From NCBI GenBank assembly GCA_019637075.1, contig JAHBWI010000001.1, positions 186,001 to 250,000 of the forward strand: DNA of 64,000 bases, read 5' to 3'. Below, in pieces: positions 45,894 through 55,902 of this stretch. Position 1 is the stretch's first letter. Each line of letters begins with the position of its first letter. The position numbers and the translations under genes are program-made. This DNA comes from Nitrospiraceae bacterium (GTDB lineage: Bacteria; Nitrospirota; Nitrospiria; Nitrospirales; Nitrospiraceae). The notes under the pieces were generated by a model, which ran no database searches, had not been told where the DNA came from, and saw only the letters and a program-made list of their open reading frames with translations.

Positions 45894-47594
45894 TTACCTT
45901 GTGGTGAACGGCGGCAAATCCGGAATCTCGCCGAGCAGATACCGGCCCAGCAGACGTGCTTGCACTTCGAGCACCCGTCTGTAGCTGATCTGATAGCCGA
46001 ACACCGGATGAGTGATCTCCTGGCTCATTCGTCGCTCATAAGTCTCAATGAGCCGGCGGCGTCCTTCGGGCGTCAATGTGACCGACCCCATACGTTCGAT
46101 CCAGTCACTGACCCGGATTTCGCCGTTATTGATGGCGGTCAAAACGGCGGAATCTGCAATGAGCGGCCGAAACTCCTCCATCATGTCCAACGCGAGCGCC
46201 GGGCGTCCGTATCGAGGCTGATGATAGAACCCCAGGTAAGGATCGAGCCCCACGCTCTGCAATACGACCGTCCACTCGCGCGCGAGCATCGAATAGAGCA
46301 GCGAGAGCATGGCATTGACCGGATCGCGCGGAGGACGGCGATTCCGGCCGTCGAAATCGAATCGTGCGCCCGGTTCGGCCTCCTTCAGCATCCCGGAAAA
46401 TTCCGAGAAATAGCGGCGCGCGGCCGTGCCCTCGATGCCGAGCAGGGATTCCAACGACTCTGCCGTGCCGGCTTGCACTTGGTCCCGCTTCAAATCCTGG
46501 ATCACGGTGTCCGGAGCGGCCCGATGGTTCCGCCGCAGCAAGGTTCTGGAATTAGCGATCTTCGCCTGCACGAAGCGTCGCGCCAGCGTCAGACAGCGCA
46601 CCGGATCGGCCGCCACGGCGTATTGCCGTCGGCGCAGATCGACGTGCTTGTGCAGGAGACCGGAAGTCATCCCATAGAACCACCCCCCGCTGGAACAGTA
46701 GACGAGCGGAATGCCTCGTTTGCAGAGTTCCTGCACGACCTGCGTACTGACCTGCACGGCTCCATAGAGCACCACCTGCGAGGTCTCCACCAGGCGCGCT
46801 TCGCCGATGACTTCATCATGGTCCTTGATCTTCAGGCATTCGCCGTCCTTCGCCAGCTTTGCCCCCGGCGTCTGCACATGCAGCGGTAGCGCGTCGTCAT
46901 TGGTGGGAACCAGTTTCCGAAGAGCCGGGCCCTCCCCTTCATGCGGAGTCCGGAGCCACCCCACCTCATCCGGCAGACAGAGCCCCACGAGCGAGCAGCG
47001 AGGACACTTCGGACTGTCGACCAGCGGCGGCGGAGCAATGGGGGCGGCCGTCGTCGCCTTCATCCCCTCCACCAATTCACGCGTACGGGCGACCAGTTCC
47101 TCGTCGAACAGCACCTCCACGCGTTCGCGAGATCCCACGAAATACAGCACCCCATGATCGCACGTAAACCCTTGTTCTCTGAGCAAGAGGCCTTGCAGAC
47201 AGAGCTGGACCCGTTCCGGTTCCCACGCTCCCTGTGCCGTGTGCGGACGCTTGCCGCGCTTGTAGTCCACCGGCACGACCGTCGTGCCTTCGCCCTCCAC
47301 CAGATCGATTTTCGCCGTCACCCCCAGATGTTCCGACGAGAGCCACACCGATCGCTGGTGGATGGTGGTGTCATTCGACTCGCCCTCCTCGGTCTGCCGG
47401 GTTTTCCTCGCCGGTGCTTGGTCCACCCGTCGATGGTGGAACCGCCCCTCGGCGGTCTCCGCATTGTCGGTGAACACCCCGTCGACCCATTCGAAGTAGG
47501 CCAGACGCGGGCAATAGGCAAACTCATTGACCATCCTGGCGGGGAGCAACGGGAGGTCGCTCCCCGTGGACGGGCCTAGGTATTTGTTCTCCAT
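45894..47594 (-). CDS. cas4-cas1: Cas4-Cas1 fusion
   Basis: 566 aa. Residues about 1-215 are Cas4, a RecB-type nuclease with a 4Fe-4S cluster: Cys28 in FAYCPRLAYFEW, the DYK motif in VPVDYKRGK, and CPRCSLVGLC. Residues about 225-566 are Cas1: the catalytic Glu in GIEGTAARRYF, His in LGFYHQPRYG, and the acidic LDMMEEFRP. This fusion is characteristic of type I-G. Cas4 trims prespacers and selects the PAM; Cas1 integrates. Start chosen at the first ATG, 129 nt after csb2. Confidence 0.95.
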   Translation of the reverse strand: MENKYLGPSTGSDLPLLPARMVNEFAYCPRLAYFEWVDGVFTDNAETAEGRFHHRRVDQAPARKTRQTEEGESNDTTIHQRSVWLSSEHLGVTAKIDLVEGEGTTVVPVDYKRGKRPHTAQGAWEPERVQLCLQGLLLREQGFTCDHGVLYFVGSRERVEVLFDEELVARTRELVEGMKATTAAPIAPPPLVDSPKCPRCSLVGLCLPDEVGWLRTPHEGEGPALRKLVPTNDDALPLHVQTPGAKLAKDGECLKIKDHDEVIGEARLVETSQVVLYGAVQVSTQVVQELCKRGIPLVYCSSGGWFYGMTSGLLHKHVDLRRRQYAVAADPVRCLTLARRFVQAKIANSRTLLRRNHRAAPDTVIQDLKRDQVQAGTAESLESLLGIEGTAARRYFSEFSGMLKEAEPGARFDFDGRNRRPPRDPVNAMLSLLYSMLAREWTVVLQSVGLDPYLGFYHQPRYGRPALALDMMEEFRPLIADSAVLTAINNGEIRVSDWIERMGSVTLTPEGRRRLIETYERRMSQEITHPVFGYQISYRRVLEVQARLLGRYLLGEIPDLPPFTTR

Positions 47595-47722
47595 ACCCCC
47601 TTATCGGCAGGAGGTCTGGAAATATTCAGTTGTCAAAGAACGGTCGACGGCTAAATCGCTCTGTTCTCATAACCGACGCCGGAGAACCCATGGAACATTC
47701 GATCTTGAGTAGCTCAACATCA

Positions 47723-49279
47723 TCATGGTGGTGGAGGATCCTCCACCACCGGCACGAACTGGCCGAGGCCGAAGTGGGAAGAATGGCCGAGCGCGAGAGG
47801 GCCAGGAACAGGGTTGGGGAAGATCAGTCGAAATGCCCCGGCTAGGCGTCGGCCTCCGTCGTCACCAGCCTTGCGTCGGAAGCGCTTGAACTGAATCGGC
47901 CGCCAGCGACTAGCAATCGTGAAAACATGATGGTTATCCCAAAGTGGTTCGATAGTCACCATCGTCCGATCCACGCCAGCCAACTCAGGCCGCACATCGG
48001 CCAATTGCTTCCGAAGGTCTTCCTGAAGAAACGTGGCGCGAGCCTCTGGCGATCGCAAGTCGATTTGATGCTGACCTTTAGTTTTGGCGTAGCGCGTGGC
48101 AACGTATGGAGTTGAGGACTCCCATATCTTAGACGCACGCAATGGGCCGGGGGTATACTCGTCCGCTGCGCCCATACCCAACAGAAGCAGGAGAAGCGGA
48201 TGGCGTTCCTCATCGTCCCAGCCCATCTTGAGTTCCCTTAGGCGGTCGAGTGCGCCCCGCTCATCTGGATCAAAACCTCCCGCCGCATATACCGTCAGGT
48301 GGTCCAGACGGCCGTCTCCATCCTCGTCAGTCGGCAGATAATACGCGTGCCGGTGGTTGATCAGCCGTTTCCCCTGGTGATCCTTGCCCGACAGCACGTC
48401 GGACCGTCCTCGAATGCCACCCTGCGCAGTCAACCTTCCGTGAATGCCCATCAGATTACGCCTCGCCGCTTCTGCTACAGGCAGAGTGTCAGTAACTAAG
48501 GGAAGAACGACTGAGTCGAGGGCATAACGGACGACTTGAATCAGGGAAGCACCTGATCGCTCGCGTGAGACCGTCGTACCCTTTGAACACCGCGGAAATA
48601 CGGCGTGATACCACACTGTTCCCGCTGGGATTCGAGATCTAGAAAGTCGCTTGTCGTCTGTGTTTGCAAGTAAGATATCAACATCGAGAACTTGATCCCT
48701 CTTGTGCGCAAGAACAGGAACCGACCCAGAAATTATGCTCGTCCGCAGTTCGCAATTGATAGTGATATCCCTGCTGTTCTCAATCAGTTGCATTATTGTC
48801 CACGTCTCAGCACGTCCGAAGTAGTGGATGCGTCTCAGAAGCTGACGTAATAGATGGACTGCTTCTTCTGAAAGCCTACAAGAGGACCAGATCCAGTAAA
48901 CGGGCTCAGCAGCAGGTACAGCACGATACTTGTCGAGAGCAAGTGTTGGTAGAGGAACTTTGACTTCCGGGACGTCCTTTGTCTTAGTGAACTTGACCTG
49001 AGTGGGATGGTACTGACGCAAGTCCTGTCCTTGCCAGGTTTGTGCGGGAAGATGGAACGATGGCAACTCACCGGCCAAAGCTTGAAGCAATTCATCGCGA
49101 AGATGCGTATTGTCAGTGCCCGTCTCACGTTGATACTGGAACCACCGTGCAGCCAGGGTGCGAATGAACCGCCATGGTGACGGCGGCCATTCACCCACTC
49201 GGTCTTCAAATGGATTCTGGTTCCAACGTGTGGCATGGAACCGTCCAAGCGGAAAGGTCTGTTCAATTACCACGGGCAT
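47723..49279 (-). CDS. csb2: Type I-G Csb2 (Cas5-Cas6 fusion)
   Basis: 518 aa, GSU0054-like Csb2. The N-terminus MPVVIEQTFPLGRFHATRWN and WPPSPWRFIRTLAARW matches the Cas5-like part. The C-terminal half contains RPIQFKRFRRKAGDDGGRR and GPLALGHSSHFGLGQF, the Cas6-like part with a glycine-rich loop. It processes the crRNA and caps its 5' end in the effector complex. It starts 3 nt after csb1, and DNA in this part of the operon looks less GC-rich than cas4-cas1. Confidence 0.92.
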   Translation of the reverse strand: MPVVIEQTFPLGRFHATRWNQNPFEDRVGEWPPSPWRFIRTLAARWFQYQRETGTDNTHLRDELLQALAGELPSFHLPAQTWQGQDLRQYHPTQVKFTKTKDVPEVKVPLPTLALDKYRAVPAAEPVYWIWSSCRLSEEAVHLLRQLLRRIHYFGRAETWTIMQLIENSRDITINCELRTSIISGSVPVLAHKRDQVLDVDILLANTDDKRLSRSRIPAGTVWYHAVFPRCSKGTTVSRERSGASLIQVVRYALDSVVLPLVTDTLPVAEAARRNLMGIHGRLTAQGGIRGRSDVLSGKDHQGKRLINHRHAYYLPTDEDGDGRLDHLTVYAAGGFDPDERGALDRLRELKMGWDDEERHPLLLLLLGMGAADEYTPGPLRASKIWESSTPYVATRYAKTKGQHQIDLRSPEARATFLQEDLRKQLADVRPELAGVDRTMVTIEPLWDNHHVFTIASRWRPIQFKRFRRKAGDDGGRRLAGAFRLIFPNPVPGPLALGHSSHFGLGQFVPVVEDPPPP

Positions 49280-49282
49280 AAA

Positions 49283-50530
49283 TCAATCCTCTTCGTCATC
49301 GCTGTCTTCAGGCTCCGGCAAATCTTGGACTTGTGACGCAGCGGGCTCACTGTCTTCTACAGTCTTAAACAATTCGCTGGATGGGTAATACACCTTGACT
49401 ACATTGTTACCGAATTCACAGTTGGAGATCGAATCCTTTATGCTCACGGACAGTTCGTCAGGTTTGTGGGAATGATCGTCTGGAACGTTTGGACCATCCA
49501 TTTCATCCCACCATGCAATCCCACTGCAGAGCAATTGGCAACCTGTGCGGAAGCGGAACGGTGATTGGAGTAAGCGTTTAATTTTCCAAATGGCGAGGTC
49601 AAGAAGCAGGCGCTTCTGCTTTTCGTTCAATCCTGTATTGTTGCGCCCGTATGACCGGAGTAACGCCAGGTCTATAATAAAAGTCGCAACGATAGTATGG
49701 GACGTCTCCTCATCGACGGCGAATATAGGCTGACCGGAAGTGGTCTTGCCTAGACGGTCGAACTTAACGCCGGAACTTCCCACACGGGCAGCCCCAAAAG
49801 CCTCTAGATGTGCTGTGAGAATCCGGCTGAGCTTGATCTGCTCCTTGGCAAACATGACACCGTGGATGAGAGAGTTAGGGTCGTACGTGAACAGTGTACG
49901 GTAAATAGTCCACCACGTATCCGGCCATATAAAGTATGTTTTATCCTTCTTGACCTCCTTAATGCCGAACTCTTGACGCAGTTGGGCCCGGAACTTGACA
50001 CCTACCCACTCTGCCGGAGCTGTCTTTTGCTGAGTTTCCTTCTTTCGAGACCCAGTTCCAATCTTTGTTTGCTTCTGAGTTTCAGTCTCCTGACTTTTCT
50101 GACGCCATGTGGGATTTATAAAGGCGTCAAGAAAATAGTCCGAGGCAAGGCGATGCCCTTCACTCAATGTTGTGCAGACTATAGTGTTGAGAGGATCATC
50201 CTGGGATGGAGCATCACCTTTATCCGTAACGCACTTGACATATGGGAGGCCTAAGAGATCCTCATGAAGGTCAGTCGGTCCGTCCATGCAAACGGACTCC
50301 AAGTGATTAGCCATGCTCGCAGGGCTGTCAACAATGCAGATCTTTTCTGAGCGTGAGTCTTCGCGAGGTGCATCATAAATAACATGGCCAATTTCAGGGA
50401 ACCCGGCCGGTTGGAAACGTGCCATTCCTGCAACTGGTTCTAAGCACGCACGGATGGCGAGGCAAGCCGGGCCATCTGCCCTGAGAGCTTCCGCCTGCCA
50501 GTTGTTTTCATTGAGGTTCAGCTTGGGCAT
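49283..50530 (-). CDS. csb1: Type I-G Csb1 (Cas7)
   Basis: 415 aa, GSU0053-like Csb1, the Cas7 backbone subunit that polymerises along the crRNA. Typical segments are ADGPACLAIRACLEPVAG, GHVIYDAPREDSRSEKICIV and ESVCMDGP. It has a charged C-terminal tail rich in Glu/Asp. Its start overlaps csx17 by 13 nt. Confidence 0.92.
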   Translation of the reverse strand: MPKLNLNENNWQAEALRADGPACLAIRACLEPVAGMARFQPAGFPEIGHVIYDAPREDSRSEKICIVDSPASMANHLESVCMDGPTDLHEDLLGLPYVKCVTDKGDAPSQDDPLNTIVCTTLSEGHRLASDYFLDAFINPTWRQKSQETETQKQTKIGTGSRKKETQQKTAPAEWVGVKFRAQLRQEFGIKEVKKDKTYFIWPDTWWTIYRTLFTYDPNSLIHGVMFAKEQIKLSRILTAHLEAFGAARVGSSGVKFDRLGKTTSGQPIFAVDEETSHTIVATFIIDLALLRSYGRNNTGLNEKQKRLLLDLAIWKIKRLLQSPFRFRTGCQLLCSGIAWWDEMDGPNVPDDHSHKPDELSVSIKDSISNCEFGNNVVKVYYPSSELFKTVEDSEPAASQVQDLPEPEDSDDEED

Positions 50531-52857
50531 GCAATTCTCCTTTCATTCTTACTCGGGGATGGCAGCAACCAATCTTTTTTTAGCTGGGCAGCTACCTCGA
50601 CAGGATCAACTGGAATCAGTAACGCCGCTGCAAATCGTTCTACATCAAGCGACATCTCATTGTCCGGCGGATCGAAGGTCCGCCAACCGGCGCTAAGATA
50701 GCGACGGCGCGCATGAGCGATTGCCTCCTGAACCTGATTTTGAAGAATCAGGTTCAGGAGGCATCGAATTGCAGCAGCATGAGGTTTTCGAGAGTCGTTC
50801 TGAGTAACTGGAAAGAGCAATTTTCCGTTCACTCTTATGTCCTGAGGCTCAACTATCGGTCGGAAGAGCGAGTATAGAGGATGGATTCTCTCAGAGGGCT
50901 CAATGGGCTTATCCTGCCAGTTACGAATCCCTTTGCTCCAATCAATGAGGGTCAATGCTGGGAGCCATCGTACCAGCAGTTCATCGTCGAATACGGATCC
51001 CCCTGTGAGATAGAGCGCAACCTTGGTGATACTGCACGGTCGCGACGCATGAAGTGGTGATAAATCAAGCTCTGTTGCGTCGAGGAGTCGACGGTGCAGT
51101 ACATCGATTAGGCGTCTGGTCGGATTGCCCTCATGCCAAATGGCTCTATTGGGACGAGCCTTCGGAAACAAAGGGATGCCGCTCTCAGCTATCTCGACCC
51201 CAAAAATATTCACAAGCAAAGGATCTGCAGGTTTCGTTAAACCATCGATTAACGATGGTTCTCCCCGAATAGAGGCAATTCCGCGTGCCACACACAGTTC
51301 CGGAGGTGGTTCAGGCCACGCCCGATCGAACCAACTTACATCCAGTCTGGGCACCGGGACGCACCGCTCGCGCAAGTTTCTGTTTTGGTCGATACGCCGC
51401 TGCGTTTGCGCAATCAACAATAGCAATCTCTGCCATCTCTCGGAGTCCTCTGGCTCCTCGGATAGATGAATAATGGCGACCTCCACGGGACCGCGCAGTC
51501 CAACGAATTTTCCACGTTGCTTTGAATCTCTGGGTTCAAACGGAAGCCGGTCGATCCAACGCTTGGTGATGAGGGGTAGGAGAAGTCGTGAGTAGCGCAG
51601 ACCTGCTTGGCGATGCACCTGAATCCGCTCCCGTGGCAATGCTTCGAAAACCTTTGCGCTCGTTGTCTGCCGGAACTCGAAACGTACAAATGCAGATATG
51701 CCCGCATCGACCCCTGCGTGAAGCGCGGCAGTCGCAAACTCGTGCGGAGCAGTGGCGGAACGCCCGTCCACCTCTGCCAGCCCTCCCTGTAACAATGCCG
51801 CGATCTCCGCCATTGCGGCAGGCTTATTCCATAGCGGAGCCCAGAACTCGCATCGTCCGTGAGCAACCTGCCCGTCAGTCGGTGGTTCCGTCGGGCGACA
51901 CATAAAAGGGAAGACAGCTCTGCCTTTCGTTTGCGTTCCAATTCGTCTGTGAATCGCCCCACGAATGAGAAGAGCACCTTCTATAGCGAGCAAAAAAGAC
52001 CAAGGAGAAAGCCGACCTTCCCGGTACCATTCCTGGCCACTGTTGAAGGTTTTATTGGAGTATACGAACCATGTACCAGCACTTTTAAGCTCAGGAAGCG
52101 GTTTATCCTCAACACCAAAAAGTGTGTGCTCAAGCCATGACCCGGCATCAGGCTTATTCGTCAACTCAAGACATCGCTTCCACACAGCTGCCAAGTCGCG
52201 TTTGCCTATATTTCCACCCGTCCCGAACAAGTCGTTGAAGATGCGCCGATTTGCTTGGACCATTACCGCGTCGAGACGATCTATGCGATCATCAGACTCG
52301 CATGCCCGCGCTTTGGGTATTGCATCACTATCATTCTTACTCGCAGTTTGGACAGGACCCCACCATCGCTCGAATGGAGCCGGCTTCCACTTTTTGAGCA
52401 AGTATGTGCACAAAGCTTCACGGTTAAGGACTGCGGTAGGGCCACATACAAGAAACCTTTCGTCTTTCCAGCAACCGCGAATGGCAATGTCCCCATTCAT
52501 TTGAGTTGCGGCATGAAGCACCCCTAGAGCAGCAAGATAGTGGCCCAGACTTCCTGTATGAAGACCGCCTAGCATCAGCGGCTCAGGTGTGCAGCCAGAC
52601 AATTCAAGGTCATATTGTGTATTGCCATTTTCATATTGAACCGACTGCTCGCTTACACTCGCGCCTCGCACAGACTCTCCCTGCTCATAGACCGGCGCTG
52701 TGCCCAACTGTTGAGCGATGTCCTGCATTTCCTCGATGGCAAGCAGAATATCTTCCAATGGCAATTGCGCCCAGCGCCGTAGTTGTTCTCGACGCGACCC
52801 CTCGAAGCTGGTCAAACGCCAGTCGAATTCTGAAATGTGTGGCCTATTTTCCGGCAT
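50518..52857 (-). CDS. csx17: Type I-G Csx17 (large subunit, Cas8-like)
   Basis: 779 aa. The segment LMLGGLHTGSLGHYLAALGVL, RGCWKDERFLV, and a conserved R-E-G-RLSPWSFLLAIEGALL block match Csx17, the Cas8-type subunit of type I-G. It would recognise the PAM and contact Cas3. It overlaps both csb1 and the nucleotidyltransferase gene, so it is translationally coupled on both sides. Confidence 0.9.
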   Translation of the reverse strand: MPENRPHISEFDWRLTSFEGSRREQLRRWAQLPLEDILLAIEEMQDIAQQLGTAPVYEQGESVRGASVSEQSVQYENGNTQYDLELSGCTPEPLMLGGLHTGSLGHYLAALGVLHAATQMNGDIAIRGCWKDERFLVCGPTAVLNREALCTYLLKKWKPAPFERWWGPVQTASKNDSDAIPKARACESDDRIDRLDAVMVQANRRIFNDLFGTGGNIGKRDLAAVWKRCLELTNKPDAGSWLEHTLFGVEDKPLPELKSAGTWFVYSNKTFNSGQEWYREGRLSPWSFLLAIEGALLIRGAIHRRIGTQTKGRAVFPFMCRPTEPPTDGQVAHGRCEFWAPLWNKPAAMAEIAALLQGGLAEVDGRSATAPHEFATAALHAGVDAGISAFVRFEFRQTTSAKVFEALPRERIQVHRQAGLRYSRLLLPLITKRWIDRLPFEPRDSKQRGKFVGLRGPVEVAIIHLSEEPEDSERWQRLLLLIAQTQRRIDQNRNLRERCVPVPRLDVSWFDRAWPEPPPELCVARGIASIRGEPSLIDGLTKPADPLLVNIFGVEIAESGIPLFPKARPNRAIWHEGNPTRRLIDVLHRRLLDATELDLSPLHASRPCSITKVALYLTGGSVFDDELLVRWLPALTLIDWSKGIRNWQDKPIEPSERIHPLYSLFRPIVEPQDIRVNGKLLFPVTQNDSRKPHAAAIRCLLNLILQNQVQEAIAHARRRYLSAGWRTFDPPDNEMSLDVERFAAALLIPVDPVEVAAQLKKDWLLPSPSKNERRIACPS

Positions 52858-53353
52858 CGTCTTCCAACCTCATGCGCAAGTGTTCGATATCAATCCTGTC
52901 CTGCTCTCGACCTGCCGCTTCTTTCATCTTGATCAGCGTGGGGATGCTGACGAATCGAACTTCTATGGCTCCATACAGCGGCTTGATCAATGCGTTGGCA
53001 TACTCATCCTCAAACGGGAATGGCTCCTGGACGAATATGTCAATCGATGTATCACGGTGACGATCGCTCCACAGTTGCAACACCTGCATGTTCTTGTCGC
53101 GTATCCATCCCTCCCGTGTAGCTTGATCGGCAAATTGCTCCGCCGTGACCGGTGCCAGCGGCTTGTAACCGAGCGTCTGGAGCGAGGCAAATGCGCGCTT
53201 CACATTGTCCGGAATCAACTGGATGACGAAGTCGGCATCCTTGGTAAAGCGCAGATAGCCGTGCGCGTTCACGGCAAGCCCTCCGGCGACTAGATAGCGT
53301 ACACCAGCTTCGTTTAACGCGCGAACAATGGCTTCAAAGCTGGCCAGTTTCAC
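52844..53353 (-). CDS. MNT/AbiEii-like nucleotidyltransferase inside the cas operon
   Basis: 169 aa. A minimal nucleotidyltransferase fold: GG at residues 24-25 (VAGGLAVNAHGYLRFTKD), the D-x-D pair Asp39/Asp41 and a third carboxylate Asp105 (SIDIFVQE). All catalytic positions are present. The family includes MNT antitoxins and AbiEii-type toxins that modify tRNA or proteins. No HEPN partner or AbiEi is adjacent. The gene lies between cas3 (18 nt away) and csx17 (overlap of 14 nt) on the same strand. It is not a standard type I-G component. It could be a guard that links loss of Cas function to toxicity, an accessory modifier, or a chance passenger. Confidence 0.85.
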   Translation of the reverse strand: MKLASFEAIVRALNEAGVRYLVAGGLAVNAHGYLRFTKDADFVIQLIPDNVKRAFASLQTLGYKPLAPVTAEQFADQATREGWIRDKNMQVLQLWSDRHRDTSIDIFVQEPFPFEDEYANALIKPLYGAIEVRFVSIPTLIKMKEAAGREQDRIDIEHLRMRLEDDAGK

Positions 53354-53370
53354 AATGTAGCCTCCTTCCC

Positions 53371-55893
53371 CTAGGGAGATATGTGTCCCGGCTGTTGTGT
53401 CATTGCTCTCTGCTCCGCGTCCCGACTAGCCCGCATATCCGCTGCCCGAAGGATGGCCTCAAGATAGGCCAGCCGGAACGGACCGAGTGTATGGCGAAGA
53501 CCTAGCATGCGCTCAGCCCATGAAGGCAATCCACGAAACGGCACCTGTTCGCACAACCCCAATTCCATCGGTTCCAGCGAGAGTTGGACGGCTGGCGCAA
53601 TCACATCGTCACCCAAATCAGTTGTCGGAAGCCTGTCGCTGTCCCATATTCCCCTGGCAAAACGGCGATCACCATCTGGACGCCTTTCACCAGGCAGCGA
53701 ACGGATCGAGAGACGCACCTTCCCGTGGTGGGAAGCAACGAGATAAGCCACAAGGTTTCTTAGGTCGTCAGGAATCTTGTCGTTTTGTGGATCAAGGACT
53801 GATAAAGCGGAAGCAAGTTCATGACGGAAGTGCCGACGGCTATACTTCTTCCATCGCCCCGGCGCCTTGGCCCAAACTTCTCCAGGTTTTGGCGAACCAT
53901 CAGGCAATGCTCCCCGAAAGACTTCGTGCGCTTTTCCTCGATCATGCCAGCGGGCGGCATGGCGAATTGCCTGCCCTTCGTCTTGGTTAACAGACAACGC
54001 ATCGAGTATTTGATTCACTTCCTGGCAGAGATCCTCCGTATGTTCGGCAATGGTCTGCCAGCGCTTGATATGAGAGAGAGGGTCATCATCCGTAGCGTCT
54101 TCAACATCTCCATTTGTTCCTGTCGGCGGAGGAATCGGAACAACAGTATCTCTACTCTCCGGATTCCAGCCCATTTTCGTCGAATATCCTCCGGCTTTGA
54201 CATGAATGAGAAACACTTGCCCTGGCGCGACCTTCCCTGCATCGGCCTTCTCCCACTTCCTATCAAGGAAATTCCACCGCCAGACTTTTCCGCTGTGTTG
54301 TTTAGCGAATTGTCGGAAGCCGGGTTTTTTTTCACTCCCGACCGGAGCAGAGCAAAGTTCATCGAGACGAGGGGCGGATTCCTCCTCCGACGGAGACTCA
54401 TATCCTTTGAGCTGCTCCCAATCACGCCAAAACACCCGCACATCACTCTCTTCGATATCGCGAATAAAATGATCAATGTCAATGTCGTTACCGGCCAAGT
54501 CCGGCGTAGTGTCAAACAGATCAATCAGATCTTTTCGGCGTATCACATGCGTATGTTCAAAACGTAAGGGCAGTGAACTTTCGCAAAGGCTTTTTAACCC
54601 CACATCGGACAGTTTCTCCAACTGCTCTTCTCCGGCCTTGAAATCCTTCAGATCATAAGGGGCAACCAGATTTTCCGTAGCCGAACTCTTCGTTGGCATG
54701 ACAATTCGATAAACTGCGGCATCAGCGTTTGCCTCCCCTCTGCGATTGCATCTGCCAAATCGTTGAACCAAAGACGCCCATGGGGCCGGCTCTGTGAACA
54801 ATGTCGTCGCACTGAGGTCCACGCCCGCCTCGATGACCTGCGTACTGACAACGATGATGCCTGGCTGATCCGGTTCAATTGCAGCAAGCGCTCGCTCCAC
54901 CTGTCTCTTTCGGTCCTCAGGCCTAAACCGCGAGTGCAGCAAGACGATAGCGGGTTCAGTGGCGTGGGGTTTACTCTTGGCATCAGCGTCTAGCACCTTG
55001 CACAGTTCACATGCCCGTTTGACTGTGTTGAGGATGACAATAGTGCGCTTACCCGGTTTATGGGCTTTGCGGACCTCTTTGGCCAGCACAGAGATGTCGC
55101 CCATTACTGCCTCGGTTTTCTTCAACGGCTTCTTCGCTGTCCAGCGCTTCTTGACCTCACCAGTGCGGTGGTCATCCTGATTTAGCGCGAGTTGCGAGAG
55201 GCTGTCTGCATGTTCTTTAAAATCTACAGTATTCAGCCAATCGCGATGCAACGTCGCGGACATCCATACACTGCGACAACCATGGCCGTTCTTAGCGTTA
55301 TCCGAATCCTTGGCGGGAAGTACCCGCCGGAACGCATCAAGTTGTGTAGTCGTCGACAGTCCCGCCCCCATCAACTGAATCTCATCGAACACCCATAGGC
55401 AGTCCGTGTTAAGCAATCCAAATTTTACCGGCCAGCGAGATCGAGTGGCGGCATAACCACGATTGAGCGCACGCGAGAGCAACATATCCTGAGTCCCAAT
55501 AATAATCTGATCGCATTCGGGATAGATGTCCCAATCTTCTTCATCCTCGCCACCCATGAGAACGTGCACCTTGAGAGGTTGAACCATTTCTGTGGGATAG
55601 CGTTTCTGAATTTCGGCAATCCACTTGCTGGTCTCACCTTTGGTCTGCTCCACTAGCACTCGCATCGGCAGGCAATACACCAATCGCCTTGGAGTGGCCT
55701 TCCTGACTGTCTCTTCAGCAAAGCGGCGCCGCCACAGCCACCCCAATACCGCCATGGCCGTTTTTCCCAACCCAGTCGGCACATCCACAAGCTCGGGTAG
55801 TTCCGGCTCACAGGCAAAGCGAATTTGAAATGGGTAAGGCTCATTGCCGGTCGCTTGCCGAAACCACCGTGCGAATTCGTCGTGATTGCTCAT
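53371..55893 (-). CDS. cas3: Type I-G Cas3 helicase-nuclease (C-terminal HD)
   Basis: 840 aa. SF2 helicase first: Walker A PTGLGKT at residues 39-45 and Walker B DEIQ at 170-173. The HD nuclease comes last: HD at 650-651 (ARWHDRGKAHEVF), His691 and the SHHG pair near 722-723. Helicase followed by HD is the type I-G order, opposite to most Cas3 proteins. It is recruited by Cascade to unwind and degrade target DNA. Confidence 0.95.
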   Translation of the reverse strand: MSNHDEFARWFRQATGNEPYPFQIRFACEPELPELVDVPTGLGKTAMAVLGWLWRRRFAEETVRKATPRRLVYCLPMRVLVEQTKGETSKWIAEIQKRYPTEMVQPLKVHVLMGGEDEEDWDIYPECDQIIIGTQDMLLSRALNRGYAATRSRWPVKFGLLNTDCLWVFDEIQLMGAGLSTTTQLDAFRRVLPAKDSDNAKNGHGCRSVWMSATLHRDWLNTVDFKEHADSLSQLALNQDDHRTGEVKKRWTAKKPLKKTEAVMGDISVLAKEVRKAHKPGKRTIVILNTVKRACELCKVLDADAKSKPHATEPAIVLLHSRFRPEDRKRQVERALAAIEPDQPGIIVVSTQVIEAGVDLSATTLFTEPAPWASLVQRFGRCNRRGEANADAAVYRIVMPTKSSATENLVAPYDLKDFKAGEEQLEKLSDVGLKSLCESSLPLRFEHTHVIRRKDLIDLFDTTPDLAGNDIDIDHFIRDIEESDVRVFWRDWEQLKGYESPSEEESAPRLDELCSAPVGSEKKPGFRQFAKQHSGKVWRWNFLDRKWEKADAGKVAPGQVFLIHVKAGGYSTKMGWNPESRDTVVPIPPPTGTNGDVEDATDDDPLSHIKRWQTIAEHTEDLCQEVNQILDALSVNQDEGQAIRHAARWHDRGKAHEVFRGALPDGSPKPGEVWAKAPGRWKKYSRRHFRHELASALSVLDPQNDKIPDDLRNLVAYLVASHHGKVRLSIRSLPGERRPDGDRRFARGIWDSDRLPTTDLGDDVIAPAVQLSLEPMELGLCEQVPFRGLPSWAERMLGLRHTLGPFRLAYLEAILRAADMRASRDAEQRAMTQQPGHISP

Positions 55894-55902
55894 GGGCAGT
55901 TC

